Shown piece by piece: positions 21,385 to 35,571 of a DNA stretch of 64,000 bases. Source of the stretch: Daphnia carinata (taxonomy: Eukaryota; Arthropoda; Branchiopoda; Diplostraca; Daphniidae); NCBI RefSeq assembly GCF_022539665.2, contig NC_081332.1, positions 6,290,303-6,354,302 on the forward strand, in the 5' to 3' direction. Below the pieces are notes generated by a model that was not told the DNA's origin, searched no databases, and saw only the letters and a program-made list of their open reading frames with translations. A program made the translations under genes and the position numbers. Position 1 is the first letter of the stretch, and each line of letters starts with the position of its first letter.

Positions 21385-23684
21385 CCGAAAAAGAAAAGGG
21401 GAAAAAAAAAATGGGAGCGATTACGCAGTGCGAGGGATATGGGCGAGTAGGGATCTCATTTCCTTTCGCATTCGACAAGAGGATTGCGTTCTCAAGCTTG
21501 CGTACCAAGACGATGATGATTATCATCATCAGAACGCAGGGGCCTCGCTTTTATTTCTTACGTAGTTACGTTTTTTTTTTTTTTTTTTTATTTGGCCCGC
21601 CGTCTATCACGTTGTACGAGGTGAAAGACATCCGATAAATCTCGTATAACGTTATTATTCTGATGAAACTATAAGACCCCCAATATCCCCCCCCCCCCCT
21701 CCCACTCCCTCGCTTTTCTTTTTTAAAGGGAAAACAAATCGATTACGATCCTAGGCAACCCCCCCATTTTTTGTTTTCCAAAAAAAAAAGAAAGAAAGAA
21801 AAGAAATATAGACATACTTGTGACGAGCTCAAGTGGCTGCGTTCTATTCGATATGGGATGTTAGATAAAAGACGAGGCTCGTTGCTTATACAATGTTGTA
21901 CAACATAGGCAAATGGCAACACGAAAGGCAAGACCATCGCCTCTTCGCTACGTAACTCTATGATTTGCTAGATGCCTGCTTTTTCCCCACTTTCGCCTTA
22001 TTTTATTTTATACGCTGGCAGTTCACAGTCGACTGGGCTCCTATTAAACTACTAGAACGTATTACGACTATTATTATTATTATCATTATTATCACATTAG
22101 GCAGGAGAGCTCGCGATGAACCTCTTGTAACGCATTTAGTATCTCATCTTCGTCTTCCCCGTGTCATCATTCAGAGTCACGAACGCCATCGACCGTGATG
22201 ACGAACGCACACACACACACACACGATCGATTTTGTTTTTCTTCTCTCTCTCTCTCTCTCTCTCTTTTTCTTTATACAAATATTATCCCAAATAAATCAA
22301 TACGAAAATAACCCAAGTTTCTTTTTTTTTTTTTTTTTTTTTGAAAGTAAGAAGTATATAACAAATTTTCTAAAAAGGATGGATGGACTGAAAATTACAT
22401 CCCGTCCTGTATTTATTATTTTTTTTTTTTCGTACCCAGGCCCCTCCACCCCCCCAGATAGTCCCGGAATGTGATTAAAGTCTTGCTTTCAAAAAAGACT
22501 TTCAGTTCCTTGTCAACAGTTTGACAATAGCGTTCATTTTACAAAGAAAATGTATGACCTTGATTCTTTCTAGTAAAATCAAGGGCAGTACACATTCTGT
22601 TGCGGATAACAACGAGCCAATCTGACTCGAAAGATGAGTACAAATCCAAGACAAAACACCTTTAAAACAAGTGCACGTTTGATAGATCCCCCCCCCCCCA
22701 CCACCACCACCTCATCCATCCGCGAATGTTTTCAAGAGGTCAGACTAAACTGTAAGCGCGAGTCGGTGAGTGAGGGGGTGGGTGTCAACATCATTAACGG
22801 ACACACACAGAGAGAGAGAGAGAAGAGCTTCAAATACACACTCGACGCATTTATTTCTCCGATGCTTGTAGCCAAGGGGGAAGCAAGTGCTCGCACAGTT
22901 GCATCACACGACGAGGTTGGCCCACTTCATGCCGATTCCGGAAAGGGGGGGGGGGGGACAATGCCAGCTGGCTTGGGCTGGTCCTCATTTTTTTTTAATT
23001 TTTACAGTGGCAGTACTACAAAGTAGGTAGCCGAGTACCTCCCCCAATTAGCGTTACGATTCAGAAATGAGAAAAAGAGTTTAAGAAAGAGTTGGGCGGA
23101 GGGGGGGGGGCTTTAACGATGAAGACATACAAATAACGTTGGACTTTCTTGGCCCCTCTTCGAAAGTAAACAAACAACAAAGTTAAGTAGCTTTCCTTAT
23201 TTTGTTGAAGACCACTGATTTTTGTCGAATTAAAAATCGAATGATCGTCAGAGGGTAGTCCGTATTGACTCAAAATCAAAATGGCCTTATGATTCTTTCT
23301 TTTTTTTTTTTTTTTTTGAAGCGAATGGGGGGGGGAGGCCTCATTGGGCCAATTACTGACGCCCTTCATTCTTTCTTTCTTCTTTTCTGTATTCTCAATG
23401 ACACCAAAGAGAAGAATAGAATCGATGCACTCCTCTATAACCCTCCCCGCTGGAACGGTGGATTACTGAAGCCGAATGTCGTACAATGGAAGTTAACTAG
23501 CGGGAGAAAAGGGGGAATGAAAGACATGGCATCGGCTGACAGAAGAGCATCGACACGACCCACGAATTACACAGACACACACACAAAAAGAGGAGGGAGG
23601 AACAAAAAAAAAAAAAAAAAAAAATGGAAAGCTGAAGCTGATTTTTGGTTGTCGTTTCGTCATTGGATTGTAGGATGTGGCAGA

Positions 23685-23725
<41 letters not shown>

Positions 23726-26700
23726 GAAGGCCCTTCTTCCTTCTAGATGTGTGAGTAGAAAGAGATACGTTGGCAAGTTAAAGTGAGGAGACGAAGCAAA
23801 AGAGCAAGAAATAGTTTTGAAAATGACGCAGCATGGCGTGGCACTTTTGCCTTTGCTACTCCTCCCTTTAAAAAAAACGGCTGTGGGATTCATCAAAGTT
23901 GATAACAACGCCAAAGTATGTGTTGCGACAAAGACGTGAGTGAAGAGCGAAAAGAAAAAGGAGATACCGTTTGCTTTTTGATTCTGCTATTGTCTCATGT
24001 TCTCGTCGCCCTCCAACCCATTTTACCTATTGTCTTTCCTCTTTATAAAATGAGGAAGTCAACTTTAAACGTATCGAATCTCTTGTATTGGAACTCCCCC
24101 CCCCCCCCAATCAAACAAAAGCCTAAATGCTTCACGGCCTCTCTCTCTCTCTCCCGTTCCAAAACATCTCTCGACTATTCAATGGTCTGCGCGCTAGTTG
24201 ATAGACGCGCAAATCTCCCGAAAACAAGAGTTTAAGACGTAAAGAGAAGCCTACAGTGAAACTCATCTTTCGCTATTTTGCAACTGCACATATACATATA
24301 TATATATATATATAAATTTTTTAATTAAAAAAAAAAAAAGAAAAAGAAAATCGTCTAAATCCTTTTCGTTCCAAATATTTCCATTGAAACCTGTCAGCCA
24401 AGAAAAAAAAAAAGGGCGGGCCCCGTTGCACCTTTGAAACGTAGTCGACTTTACAAGTTTACTTTGTAAGCGGATTAGCTTTTAGGGACATGACGTGGGA
24501 CGAGTACTCTCTCTCTCTCTCTCTCTAGCAATGCGAGCATTTCTACTGCCAACTAGCCAGCATCTCTTTGTTTTGGTACGAAAGCTGCTCACAACATCTA
24601 ATGACATCATTAGAGCACGTGGGGGAGCTCCCCGTGTCACGAAGTTTTAGGAGCTCAACATCTTTTTTTTTTTTTTTTGCCTATGCTCGGTAGAGGCAGA
24701 GGAACATCAGCCAAAAGTTTTCACACATCGAACGGCCGGGCCATAGTTTGAAAATGTTGCTCACCTCTTCTCTAGCGAACACCATCCACAGTAAGGATCT
24801 CGGGCTTCGAGGCAAGACGAACAGTTGGTGTAGGTGGAGCAGTGCTCAACTCGCACTTTTGAGATCTGTCAAACACAGAATTTAAAAAATCAATCGTCGA
24901 TTAATGTAGTACATTTTAAAAAGAATTTTTTTTTTTTGTTTTGTTTTTAAACAAAAGAGAGCAAAATATGACGAAGTGCGTTTTTTTTTTCTATAAGGAT
25001 CTTCAAAAAAAAAAAAATAATAAATAAATAAATCAAATGGGTACGTGCTGTGGCGCACACTTTAAACAGCGAATGAAGAAATAAAGACAAAAATGGCAGG
25101 GAGCAGAGGATGGTAAAAAAAAAAACAAAAAAAAAACACACAGACGTGCGCGGTCGTGTTCAGTTTAATTGGCCGACTACGACGAGATCAAAGTCGAGTG
25201 CGGTCCCTATGCCGCCGTAGTCCCCCCCCCCCCTCTCTCTCTCTCGTACGTAACCCGACTGTAAATGCGTTATTTCCTTACCATGCATATATTGCTCTCG
25301 ATTCTTTTTTTTTCTTTTTTATTTAATTCGATCTCTCTACGATGTACGCGCTGTCAGCATCGGGCTGCATAAAGCCCCTTCTAGTTCAACTACCGGGCAA
25401 AGGCAAAGGAAAAAAAAAAAAAGAAAAAGAAAAGCATAGGCGACATCGACGAGGCAGACAGTGCCCGTGTCCTAACTTGCGCATCTTCGCTCGAATTACC
25501 CCCTTTACTATTTCACATTTAATGGCTCTCTATTTTTTCTTTTCTTTTTTTCTCTTCTTATGCTCGATGAAATAGCCGACTCTCCTTGTCTCTTTCTTCC
25601 ACGATCTGATTTTTTTTGTTTTTTTTTTTTTTTTTGTTTTCTTGCTTCGGGAATATCGATCGAATAAGGGACATATAACACGGTAGAACGAGAATTCGAT
25701 GGCGTTCGAACTCGTCGGACGGGCAAAGTACGTACGACCCAAGGCTTTTGTGCTTATCTCTTATCAGCGCAGACGGGGAAAAGGGCGTGTGTTTGGGATT
25801 CACTATTAACAATCGTGTTATCTTTCCCGATTTCCCCCCCCCCCCCCTCCTCCCATTCCTTTTCTTTTTCTTCTTTATTTAAAGCATCTTGGCTCGTACG
25901 CACCGAGATGGGGCGGGACGTGAAGAAATCATTTGAGCGGATGACTTGAAGGATCAATGCTGGCCCGCCATCCTTCTAACTGGACCGAGGCGCATGGACA
26001 AACATTTGACTGATAAATGTAATAATAATCAAATCTCTTTTTGAAAATGCTTTTAGATTTGATCGCGATGCAACACACATGTAAAAAGAAAACGAAAGAG
26101 AGATGGAACTCGTCCATCATGTCCGATCCGGAGATGTAGCCCGTCCATCATCGATGTTTCCAGCCAGTTCCGTTTTTTTTTTTTTTTTTTTCTCTTTCTC
26201 TCTCTCTCTTTCTCTCTCTCTCAAACAAAACAACAACAACAACCGTTGGGACGCGGCCAGATGGGGAAACTCACGCACCCCGAAAATGGATCTCTTTTAA
26301 GTGAATCGAAAAAAGAAAAAGAAAGAATGTCATCAGATTTCGGCGTGTGGTCCAGGGCTACGTCGTCGACGACAGTAGATTAGACACCATTTCCTTGTGT
26401 GATTAGACTCGTCGGAGAAACGCAACCATGGCAACGTTGTCTGCTCTTGTTAGAAAGACGAACAAAAGAAAAGAACTTTACCGTCTGGAATACTAAGTGG
26501 ATGGCCAACATGCACAAGAAGCAAAAAGAAGAAGAAGGGTGAAGGCAGCAGCCGTGAGATTTGTAGCGTGATAAATCCTCTCTTGCTACGCGTAATCAAT
26601 GGGGGGAGGGTTGGGGGGGGGGGGAGAGAGGAGGGCACACGAGGGTCGTTGAGAAGATACAAGTCCTCCGATGTTCGTTTTCTTGCGTCACGCGAATTAA

Positions 26701-29064
26701 TCAAATGACATGTAAAATCAACTGGCGCGGGCCATCCTCGAGTTCACATTCTTTTATTTTAGAATTTTTTTTTATTTAAATCGATAACTTGCTGAAAGGG
26801 AAAGGGTGGGGGTAGCAATTCGTCGATAGACGGCGAGATTGGATTCCGACCGCGGAATGAAAATAAATTGTTTTGCCTTCGGGCCATTTGAAATGACGAG
26901 AAATGCCGGAAACAGTTGCGACGATTCCATCACTGTCCAGAGCATTAAAGATGTTTAAAAAAACAAAAATAATAAAAAATTTTAAGGGACGAGTGCCCAA
27001 CATCGCGATCCAGCTGAATGATGACGAAATCGAACGAAACTATTGGGGCGGTTCTCGTTTTTTTTAAGGAAAAGGAAAATATATAAGAAAATACAAAAAA
27101 AAAAAAGGTAACGATCGGAAGAGCAATTGCAACGGGCTGGAAGCAATTGGTAGGGAACGGATGACTGCATTTTCATTCCTACTCCCGTCCTCCCCCGTCC
27201 CCCCGTCTTTTTTTTTTTTATTTATTTATTTATTTTTTTTTTTTTTACAAGGCGAAACTTGCGCTAGCGAAAACTCATTTCCCGATTGATCTTCTAAGGG
27301 CAACTCACAGGTTCTCGCTGTCTCTGTCTCTCTCTCTTGTGTTCCTGTCTGCCAACTTTATCGATTGTGTTGTTGTGTGCGTGTGTCTTCATCATCATCT
27401 TTGCTGCTCCTTCGTACGTGTATAAAGGTGCACCGCCGCGCCATAGATAGCGCCCGCTATTGTCGTCAGGGGTAAACATAATTGGAATCGAATCAAAGTC
27501 AAACAAGATGGGGGCCGACGCCCGATTGCAGGACGATGACGGCCTGTCTCTTCCTTTCTTCCGCTCTCTCCCGATTTTTTTTTTTTTTCCATTGATAAGG
27601 TTCCCTTCTACTCGCAAAACATTGAGGGTGGGGAGGGGGAGGCAAGAAAATGTCGGCCAGTTGTGACAATGACGACAGCTACACACACGGGCGGCTGCAT
27701 CTTCACGCAGAAGAGGGGGGGCGTCCAAACGCCAGTCGAAGAGAAAAAAAACAAATCAATACGACAAGTGTATACCAAAAAAAAAAAAGTCGATCAAAGA
27801 AATGAAAAAGAGATAAAAGCCGGAATGGAATGTAGCCATTCGCAGCTATTACCGAATATTTATACATTTTTTTTTTTTTTTTTTTTTTGGTATCTTGAGT
27901 TTGTTTCCGGATTTCAACATACGAGATCCGGTTTCGACCCCAAATGCAAAATAGAGAAGGCGGAAGCTCTTCTTTCCCTGGCGGTTAGAAGAAAATCATC
28001 AGTCACTTAGCATTTGAATGGCGGTCGCGCACTCGTCGTCAATTTTCGGGCCCCTTTTTAAAAAATAGAAATGAAAAAAAAAAAAAAAAAAAAAAACATA
28101 TTCGCGTTGAATCTTTGCTCTCAACCTCTCTCTCTCTCTCTGTGTGTGCGTATATACATAACGCATAGCCAAAGACGGAAGAGAATGAAAGAAGGCAGGT
28201 CCAGAGGGGGCCGTTTGTATGCAACCGCGCATCCAGCACACAAGTCGCTTGCCTTTAAGGCCGCTTGATTTATGCCAAAAACTGCTCTTTGCACGGAGCG
28301 AAGAGAGAGAGAGAGAGACGCACGTCACCCCCCTACCCTCCCGTTTTCTCACGCAGATCACGGCCATCAACATGCATTTGCAGGCAAAGTATGACGACCC
28401 AATCTCTCTCTGTGTGTTCTTGCGTTTCATCCTTTTGCAGCGTTGCCGGACCACGCAGTAAAGTAACTCGATCGCTACATTTCTATCTTTCACCGCCTAT
28501 CTTCTCCAGTGTCTCACATGATTAGCTAACCTCCACCGTGTGTGTAAAAAAAAAAAAAAAAAAAAAGGGGAAGATTCCGGTTACGGAACATGAACACACC
28601 CAATCGAACAAGCACACCTAAAAACCCGCCCTTCTATTTTTTGTGTGTGTGCGAATTCGAAATAGATAATGATGGGAGCGGACGATCGGGTCGTGTAACA
28701 CCGGGCTAAACATAGTCAATGGATGTAGATAAAAACCAGAACAAAAAAAAAAAAAAACAAAGAGGGAAAAACAAATAAAAAAAAAAAAGGATTTTCTGGA
28801 ACGAGTTTAGCCGAGCAAAATTTAAAATCCAGATAAAATTGGGCGGGAAAAAGAATCGAGTTGAACTGCGATGTTGATGATTGTGGAAATTGCGAAGCGT
28901 ACGGATCAAGAAGATCCTCCTAGCGGCACACACTCGCGATCGAACAGAATGCGAAAAGAGAAAGGCGTAAAAAAAAAAAAAGGAAAGACGGAGGGGATCC
29001 ATTGGCTCCTGGCAGACATTTAATCCATCCTACACACTTTGCAAGAGCTGGATTGCTTTCTATT

Positions 29065-29103
<39 letters not shown>

Positions 29104-29818
29104 AGCCTCTTTCTCTCTCTTCGATGTGCGTCGTTCTATCTAACAGCGTCTGCGATGCGAGAGACGCAATCGGGAAATCGTATTGAAGCCTCCTCCTCCT
29201 CCCCCCCCTTAGGCTCGTTGCCGTCATTTAGATCGAGCCGGATCCGATACAGCAAGTAATGAACGACATAACAAAAAAAAAAAAATAAATGTGAGGAGGG
29301 TGGGTGGGAAGCAAAACTCACTTTGTACAACGGGATGAACATACAAAAAAAATAAAAAATAAAATGTATCAATGTATTTATAGATCGTACGAATTGGAGG
29401 GGGGGGGAAGGACTCGTGTTTTTTTTTTTGTGTGTGTGTGTGTGTCTGTTCGTGTGTATTGCCTATTTCGTTCTGGAACAGTTGACGAGATTCGATTCGA
29501 TCCAGCTGGGCGTGGAGTTGGTTACACATCAACTTTGTCACGTCACATAGAAAAAAAAAAAGGAGGGGGTGGGGTATGGGGTACCCGATTCTTTTTAATA
29601 GGACGCAACGCTTGAATGGACGCAGCTGACGGCCATCTTTTCTTCCTTACCCCCATAAATAAAATGAAAAAGAAAAAAAAAAAAAAAAAAAAAAAAAAGA
29701 TCGTGCTCCAGTACGGGCCGGATGAAACGCGTTAAAGTCGAGTTCCGGGCAAAATGGACATTTTACGTTTCCCATCATTTGAGTAGATAGATAGCTATAT
29801 AAAATGAATGAAACAATT

Positions 29819-29849
<31 letters not shown>

Positions 29850-31472
29850 ACACACAAAAGCCACAGCTACTGGTACCCGGTTTTTTGTTTTAAAATATCT
29901 AATAGAAAGAAAAGAGAAGAAGAAAAAAAAAAAAAAAATGTTCCAGTTTTGTCTCGTGACGTTGATTGAATTGACCATCACGAAATATAAAAGGTCTTTT
30001 TTTTCTCTCTCTCTCGAATGCACCGCCTTTCACGCTCGGCAGAGTCCTGTCACTGGGATTGTGTGCGTGTTTTCTTCGGTTCGATTCATCATTGCACCCA
30101 CCTTCTATAGCGTCCAGTCTTGCCACCAAATCTTATTACGTTTGACCAGTTCTTTTTTTTTTTTTTTTCTTTTCTTTTCTTTTATCTCTATCCCCCCCCC
30201 CCCCCCTTTGGATTTTTTCTTTCTGATTAGGATGCCGTGACGACAAGTCAAAAGACATTCCCGACCGCGGTAAAAAAAAAAAAACAAATAAATAAAATAA
30301 AATAAAATAAAATAAAAAAAAAAACAAGGTGACCAGTTTTAAATACTAAATTAAAAGGCGAATCCCTTTTTTAGTCTATCCTGAATCGTAAATGAATGAA
30401 AAATGAGACACGATGGCAGAGGAGATTGGCCATTCAAAAGAGAGAGGAACAAAAGTATCTCTTTTTATCGGGAGAGAAATGAAAACAAAAAAAAAAAAAA
30501 AGAAGAAGAAAACGAAAGCAAACGCTCAACTCGGGGCCAATCCTCTTACAGGCCGGAGGCCCATGCAATTGCGCAAAGAGATTTAGCATGGCGGATATAT
30601 CGCGCCTCGACTGGATTCCAAAAACAAACAAAAAAAAATGCCAAAGAAAAGAGAAAAACAAGAGTAAAGCTCTTACTCTTTCTATCAAATAGAAAAGAAA
30701 AAAAAAAAATGCAATCCAATTTGATGGCCAGTGAACAAAGACAAGATGAAGAATAAAAAAAAAAAAAAAGGAATGATTCTTTGGTTTTTTTTGTTTTTTT
30801 TCTTACCTTTGACGTCGAGATGGTGTAGACGTGCTCTCCGATCGAATCGACCATCATATCAGGTAAAAGTGTAGATCCGGCGTCGACTGGCAATTCCTCG
30901 AATTCCGTCGCCCTACCACCGGATTCCAGCAGAATCTGGAATTGAAAAAAACAAAAAACAAAAAACAAACAGATGATTATTTAAACATTCAATTTAAAAA
31001 CATTCAAAATGAATAGAAAAAGCGCTCGCTATATAATTATTTGAAATTTCGGCTTCTATTGTTGTTTGGTTTCGTGACGTTTTGACACGTGACAGACGCA
31101 CTCCCGTCTCTGCTCTCGTTCCACCTTTACCCAGAAAAACTCATTCTCTTGTTCTTTGTTGTTTTCCTCCCTCAGCGTAGACGTGCACGGCCCAGTTGTG
31201 ATGAAGAGCTTCTCTCTGCCACTCTCCTGAACATTGCGCGTCTCATTTCTGCCCTCCCCCCCCCCATCTCTCTCTCTCTTTCACGTTCAGAAAAGAAATA
31301 AATCCGAAATCTCCTTCATCTCCGCATTTTGTGGGCAGCGATTCTTCTCCTGGTCGTCACGCAGCCAAACGCAGTCGGCCGTAGACGAAATGACACAATG
31401 TGACACGCTTTCGACCTCTCCTCTTTTTCCTCTCTGATCTTTCACAACAACGGTACGTTTTTTTTTTTTTTG

Positions 31473-31503
<31 letters not shown>

Positions 31504-34500
31504 GAAAAGAAAAATATATTTTAAAAAATTCAAAAGAAGGAAGGCTCAATTCCGAAAACATTTGTGAAATGTTGCTCATCGACGCTGCAACCAGTTGAAA
31601 TATACAAAGTCTGTGTTACCTGTCTCTCCATCTTCGTTCGAACTTTTGTGCCTCTTTTTTTTTTTTTTTCTGAAAAAGGGTTTGGTCGACATTTGCATGA
31701 CAATCGCAACAATACAAACATATACATACACACGGAGAACGTCCAGAGTCTGTAATGGCCGCTCTTCGTGTGCGGCTGTTTTTGTGTTTTGTTTGGCCTT
31801 TTCGACGTGAAATTCTTATTATTTTTATTTTATTTTTTTTTTTTTTTTGGCATTGAACTCTTCGATTTCAGAACGCGTTCAAAGAACACGTCAGTTGTGT
31901 GGTTCGTCCTTTCCGAACGCGATACGAAACAGAAAAAAAAAAAAAAAAAAAAATGAAAGAATTAATGGGGAAAAATTGTTTTGATTGTGGAACCTTTCGG
32001 CTGATGCGGATTAACACAAACCTCGTTTCGAAAAAAAAAAAAAAAAAAAAAAAAATTAGAAACACCGTTATCAACGAGAGATAGAAGAAGGCGGACATGA
32101 TAGGATCAAATGCCGTGCTGCTGCCATTACTGACGGATCGAACAGAAAAGAAACGCAGAGAAAAAAAGCTAGGGCTTAAAGGTCGACGAGAATAAGGTTT
32201 TTTTTTTTTTCACGCCCCTCTTTCCCGTCCTACCAACCCCTCCTGCCACTGATGCCATTCTATATGGAAATGTTGGCAAAAAAAAAATGGGGCGGTGAAA
32301 CGTTGAATCTTCCCCTCGTGCACAGCCATTTTGTGATTTCCTTTGTTTAACGCCACAATGCCAGCCACACACACACACTTGTACGTGCGTGTGTGTGTGT
32401 GTGACGTCACTAGCCAATCGTCTATATTGGGCCTTGTACATCGTTTTTTTTTTTTTTTTTCATTATTATTTGAAAGAAAAAAAAAAAAATGCATTTTCGT
32501 GTGTGTGGACAGGATGGCTATTGTCCCAGTTCACGGCTGACAGTTGCTTTAGCCCGCTCTCACTTGGGGCGTGTTGCTGCCAACACGGGAGAAGGGGGGG
32601 GGGGGAACAAGCGTGAGGAGATTTGAAGGAAAGTAACAACAACCGAATCCAATCTACTAAAAGCCTATTTTTATTTTTTTTTTTTTTTCTTTTTGGCGAG
32701 ATTTGTTGGCAGGAATGAAAATTGGTCCCAGTTTCATCATCATTCCTCCTTTCTTACCCGCAAGGTACGTACAGCAAACGCAATCTAATACCCTCGTGAG
32801 TGTGGGCTGTACGCAATTTGTTGCATTACATTTCGAGCCGAAACGTGTGATAAAAACAAAAACAAAAAAAAAAAAACACATGTGTTGTCACACAGGAAAT
32901 AAATTGAACGTTTACCTTTTTCATGTGTCCGTCGGACGTGCCGAGGAAAGCGACCGTGTGTTGTTCCGTTCCAGACACGGCGACTGAAGTCAGCAGCGTG
33001 TGGCTGTAGGTGAGCGCCGGCGGGCTGTAGATGGGCACGATGCCGGCGATTTTCAGTCCGACTTCGCAGAAATTGTGAATGTTCCCGGTTGTCTACAAAT
33101 CAAATACATAAAAAAAAAAAAAAAAAGAGAGAAAAACAAAATGCTTATTATAATCAAATCAAAATGTACAAATAGGCAAACAACAAGGAGAGAGAGGAGG
33201 AGGTGGAAGACTCGAAAGGTTGCAAATACAAATACACAAAGAGAAAACGAGCCAAGATGAATGTGCTCAACCCACAACTAATGAATAGTCGCACGAGAGA
33301 GAGCTAGCAAGCTGAAGCCTTCTTAACAACATGCGACCGAATCAAACGAAGATAAATCAACAGCTCGACCTTTCATTCGATTTCTTTCCACTCTATACGC
33401 ATTCACCTTTTTTTTCCAGTTCATCCCGCGTGCGCTAGCTCACTCACGATTCTCTTTTTGCTCAGCACGCGCTTTCCATTTTTTTTTTTTTTCGTTTGAA
33501 TTTGAATACACGAAAAAAAAAAAAAAGACAGGAAAGGCAGAGGGGGGGGGCCAAAAAAATAAAAATAAAAAGAATATCCTTCCCCTTTCTAAATATATAC
33601 ATATTCCAGGTGTGCGTATATACATCATTCTGGAATATAATATATATATATATATTTTTTTTTTGGAACTGGGAGGGGGAATCGAAAAAAAAAAAAAAAA
33701 AAAAAGGGAAGACACACAACGCCGCCGCCGCCGACTCCGGTCACCACGTCGATAAGATATGGCCCCGTGTTTAAATAATTTTTTTTTTTTTTTTTTTTTT
33801 CTCCCAGATTTTTTTTCTCACATTTTTTTTTTTTTTTTTTTTTTTTTCTATTTGAGCGGAATGAAAAGAAGGGAGGAAAAATCAAGAAAGGAACTTGACC
33901 AGATTTGGGATACATCTCGGTCTCGGAATTTCCGCTTGATTAATTACCTCCAACTCGACCAGTAATGAGAGAGGCTGTATGCATTATTCATAAACTTCCC
34001 TAGCTACATTTTACTGAAATTCTTTTTCTTTTTTATTATTATTATGATTATTATTATTATTACTATTATATCTATTTTTTTTTCTTCAAAAAAAAAAAAA
34101 AAAAAAAAAAAATAATTTCATTTAGAATTATTTCCCCCCCCCCTTTTTTATGTTCTTCTATTTTTAATCATCGATTAAAAACACGGCCGTGATTATTATT
34201 TCGTTCAGTTTTTCCCTTTTTTTATTTCTTTGTGCGCAAAACTGCGTGCGCGCGCGCTTTTCAAAAACGATTCTCCTTTCTTCAAACGGCGCATCGTTTA
34301 AATAATAACCTTTTTTTTTTTTTTTTTTTTTATTCCATGATATCTCCCGCCGCGAATGATTGGTCCACTCTCTTGTACTTGCTTGCTTACTTACTACCTA
34401 AAAAAAAAAAAGCAAATATATTCTTCTATTTCTTATCTCAATTTTGCTTCTTTCTTCGCTTTTCTTCTTCGATAAACGAGACACGGTTTAATACTCAAAC

Positions 34501-35539
34501 GAAGAAAATTGAAATGAGACGATTGCTTTCCTGTTATTCGAATGTTTCTGATAGCAGACGAGGTGAATAGAAAAACGAATTCATTTTTTTTTTTTTTCCT
34601 ATCCCTTCACTCCGAGACAAAGAATTAAAATATTTCTTTTCTTTTTTTTTTCCCTTTAAAATAAAATAAAAAAACGCTGGACTAATGTGGTCTGTCCCCT
34701 TCTAGCCCGAGAGATCCCGCCGACATTTTTCTTCTTTTTTTTTTTTTTTTTTGAAAGGTATAAAAGAGTTTTGGAAGGGGGGAGATTATACACGCTGTAT
34801 AGGTTCGTTGAGATGGGGGGTTCTGGTTGGTTGCTGGCGGCCATTGTGAACGCGGCAGGGAACCCTGAACGCAAAAGAGCCACGATTTTTTTGGGTTTGG
34901 ACCTCAAGAAAAAAAAAAAAAAATGCTTTTCTTTCCTTTTTTTTTTTTTTTTTCTTCTTTCGTTATATAGACTGAATATGTTTATTTTTCAAAGAAAAAA
35001 AAAATAAAATAAAGAAGGGTAAAGAAAAAAGAAAGTCGTCCAATAAGCTTTATCCCACCCGTTGTAACACGGCATAATTCTCCTATTCTTCAGGGCGAGA
35101 GAGAAATTTTTTTTTTTTTTCTTTCGGCCAAACAAAAATTCTAAACAGGAAGCCAAACACGAGTCCAGTAAAAAATAAAAAAAAATAAAAACAGGGAAGA
35201 AAACAAGTTCTTCTTTTTTTCTCACTCACTGACTTTTTCAATGCCTTTTTTTTTTTTATCGTTCCATATTTATGTAGCTCTCGGTCAAGTTTTCTTTTGT
35301 TTTTATGAGCCCCCAATGAGACAGCTCGGGATGCCCCCCCCCCTTCCTCTTTCAAAAAATATGAAAGAATGAGTGCGTGAAGCCATCACTCTCGGCTGTC
35401 CGTTGCTGCTGTTTCGTTTACGATACCCAGCGATCAAATGAACTTTGGCTCGTGATCCCGATAGATCACACACGTTTACCTCCTCTCGCTTCGAATCTAA
35501 TCAAAAAATAAGACTATCGGCTTTTTGAAACGTAACTAG

Positions 35540-35571
<32 letters not shown>

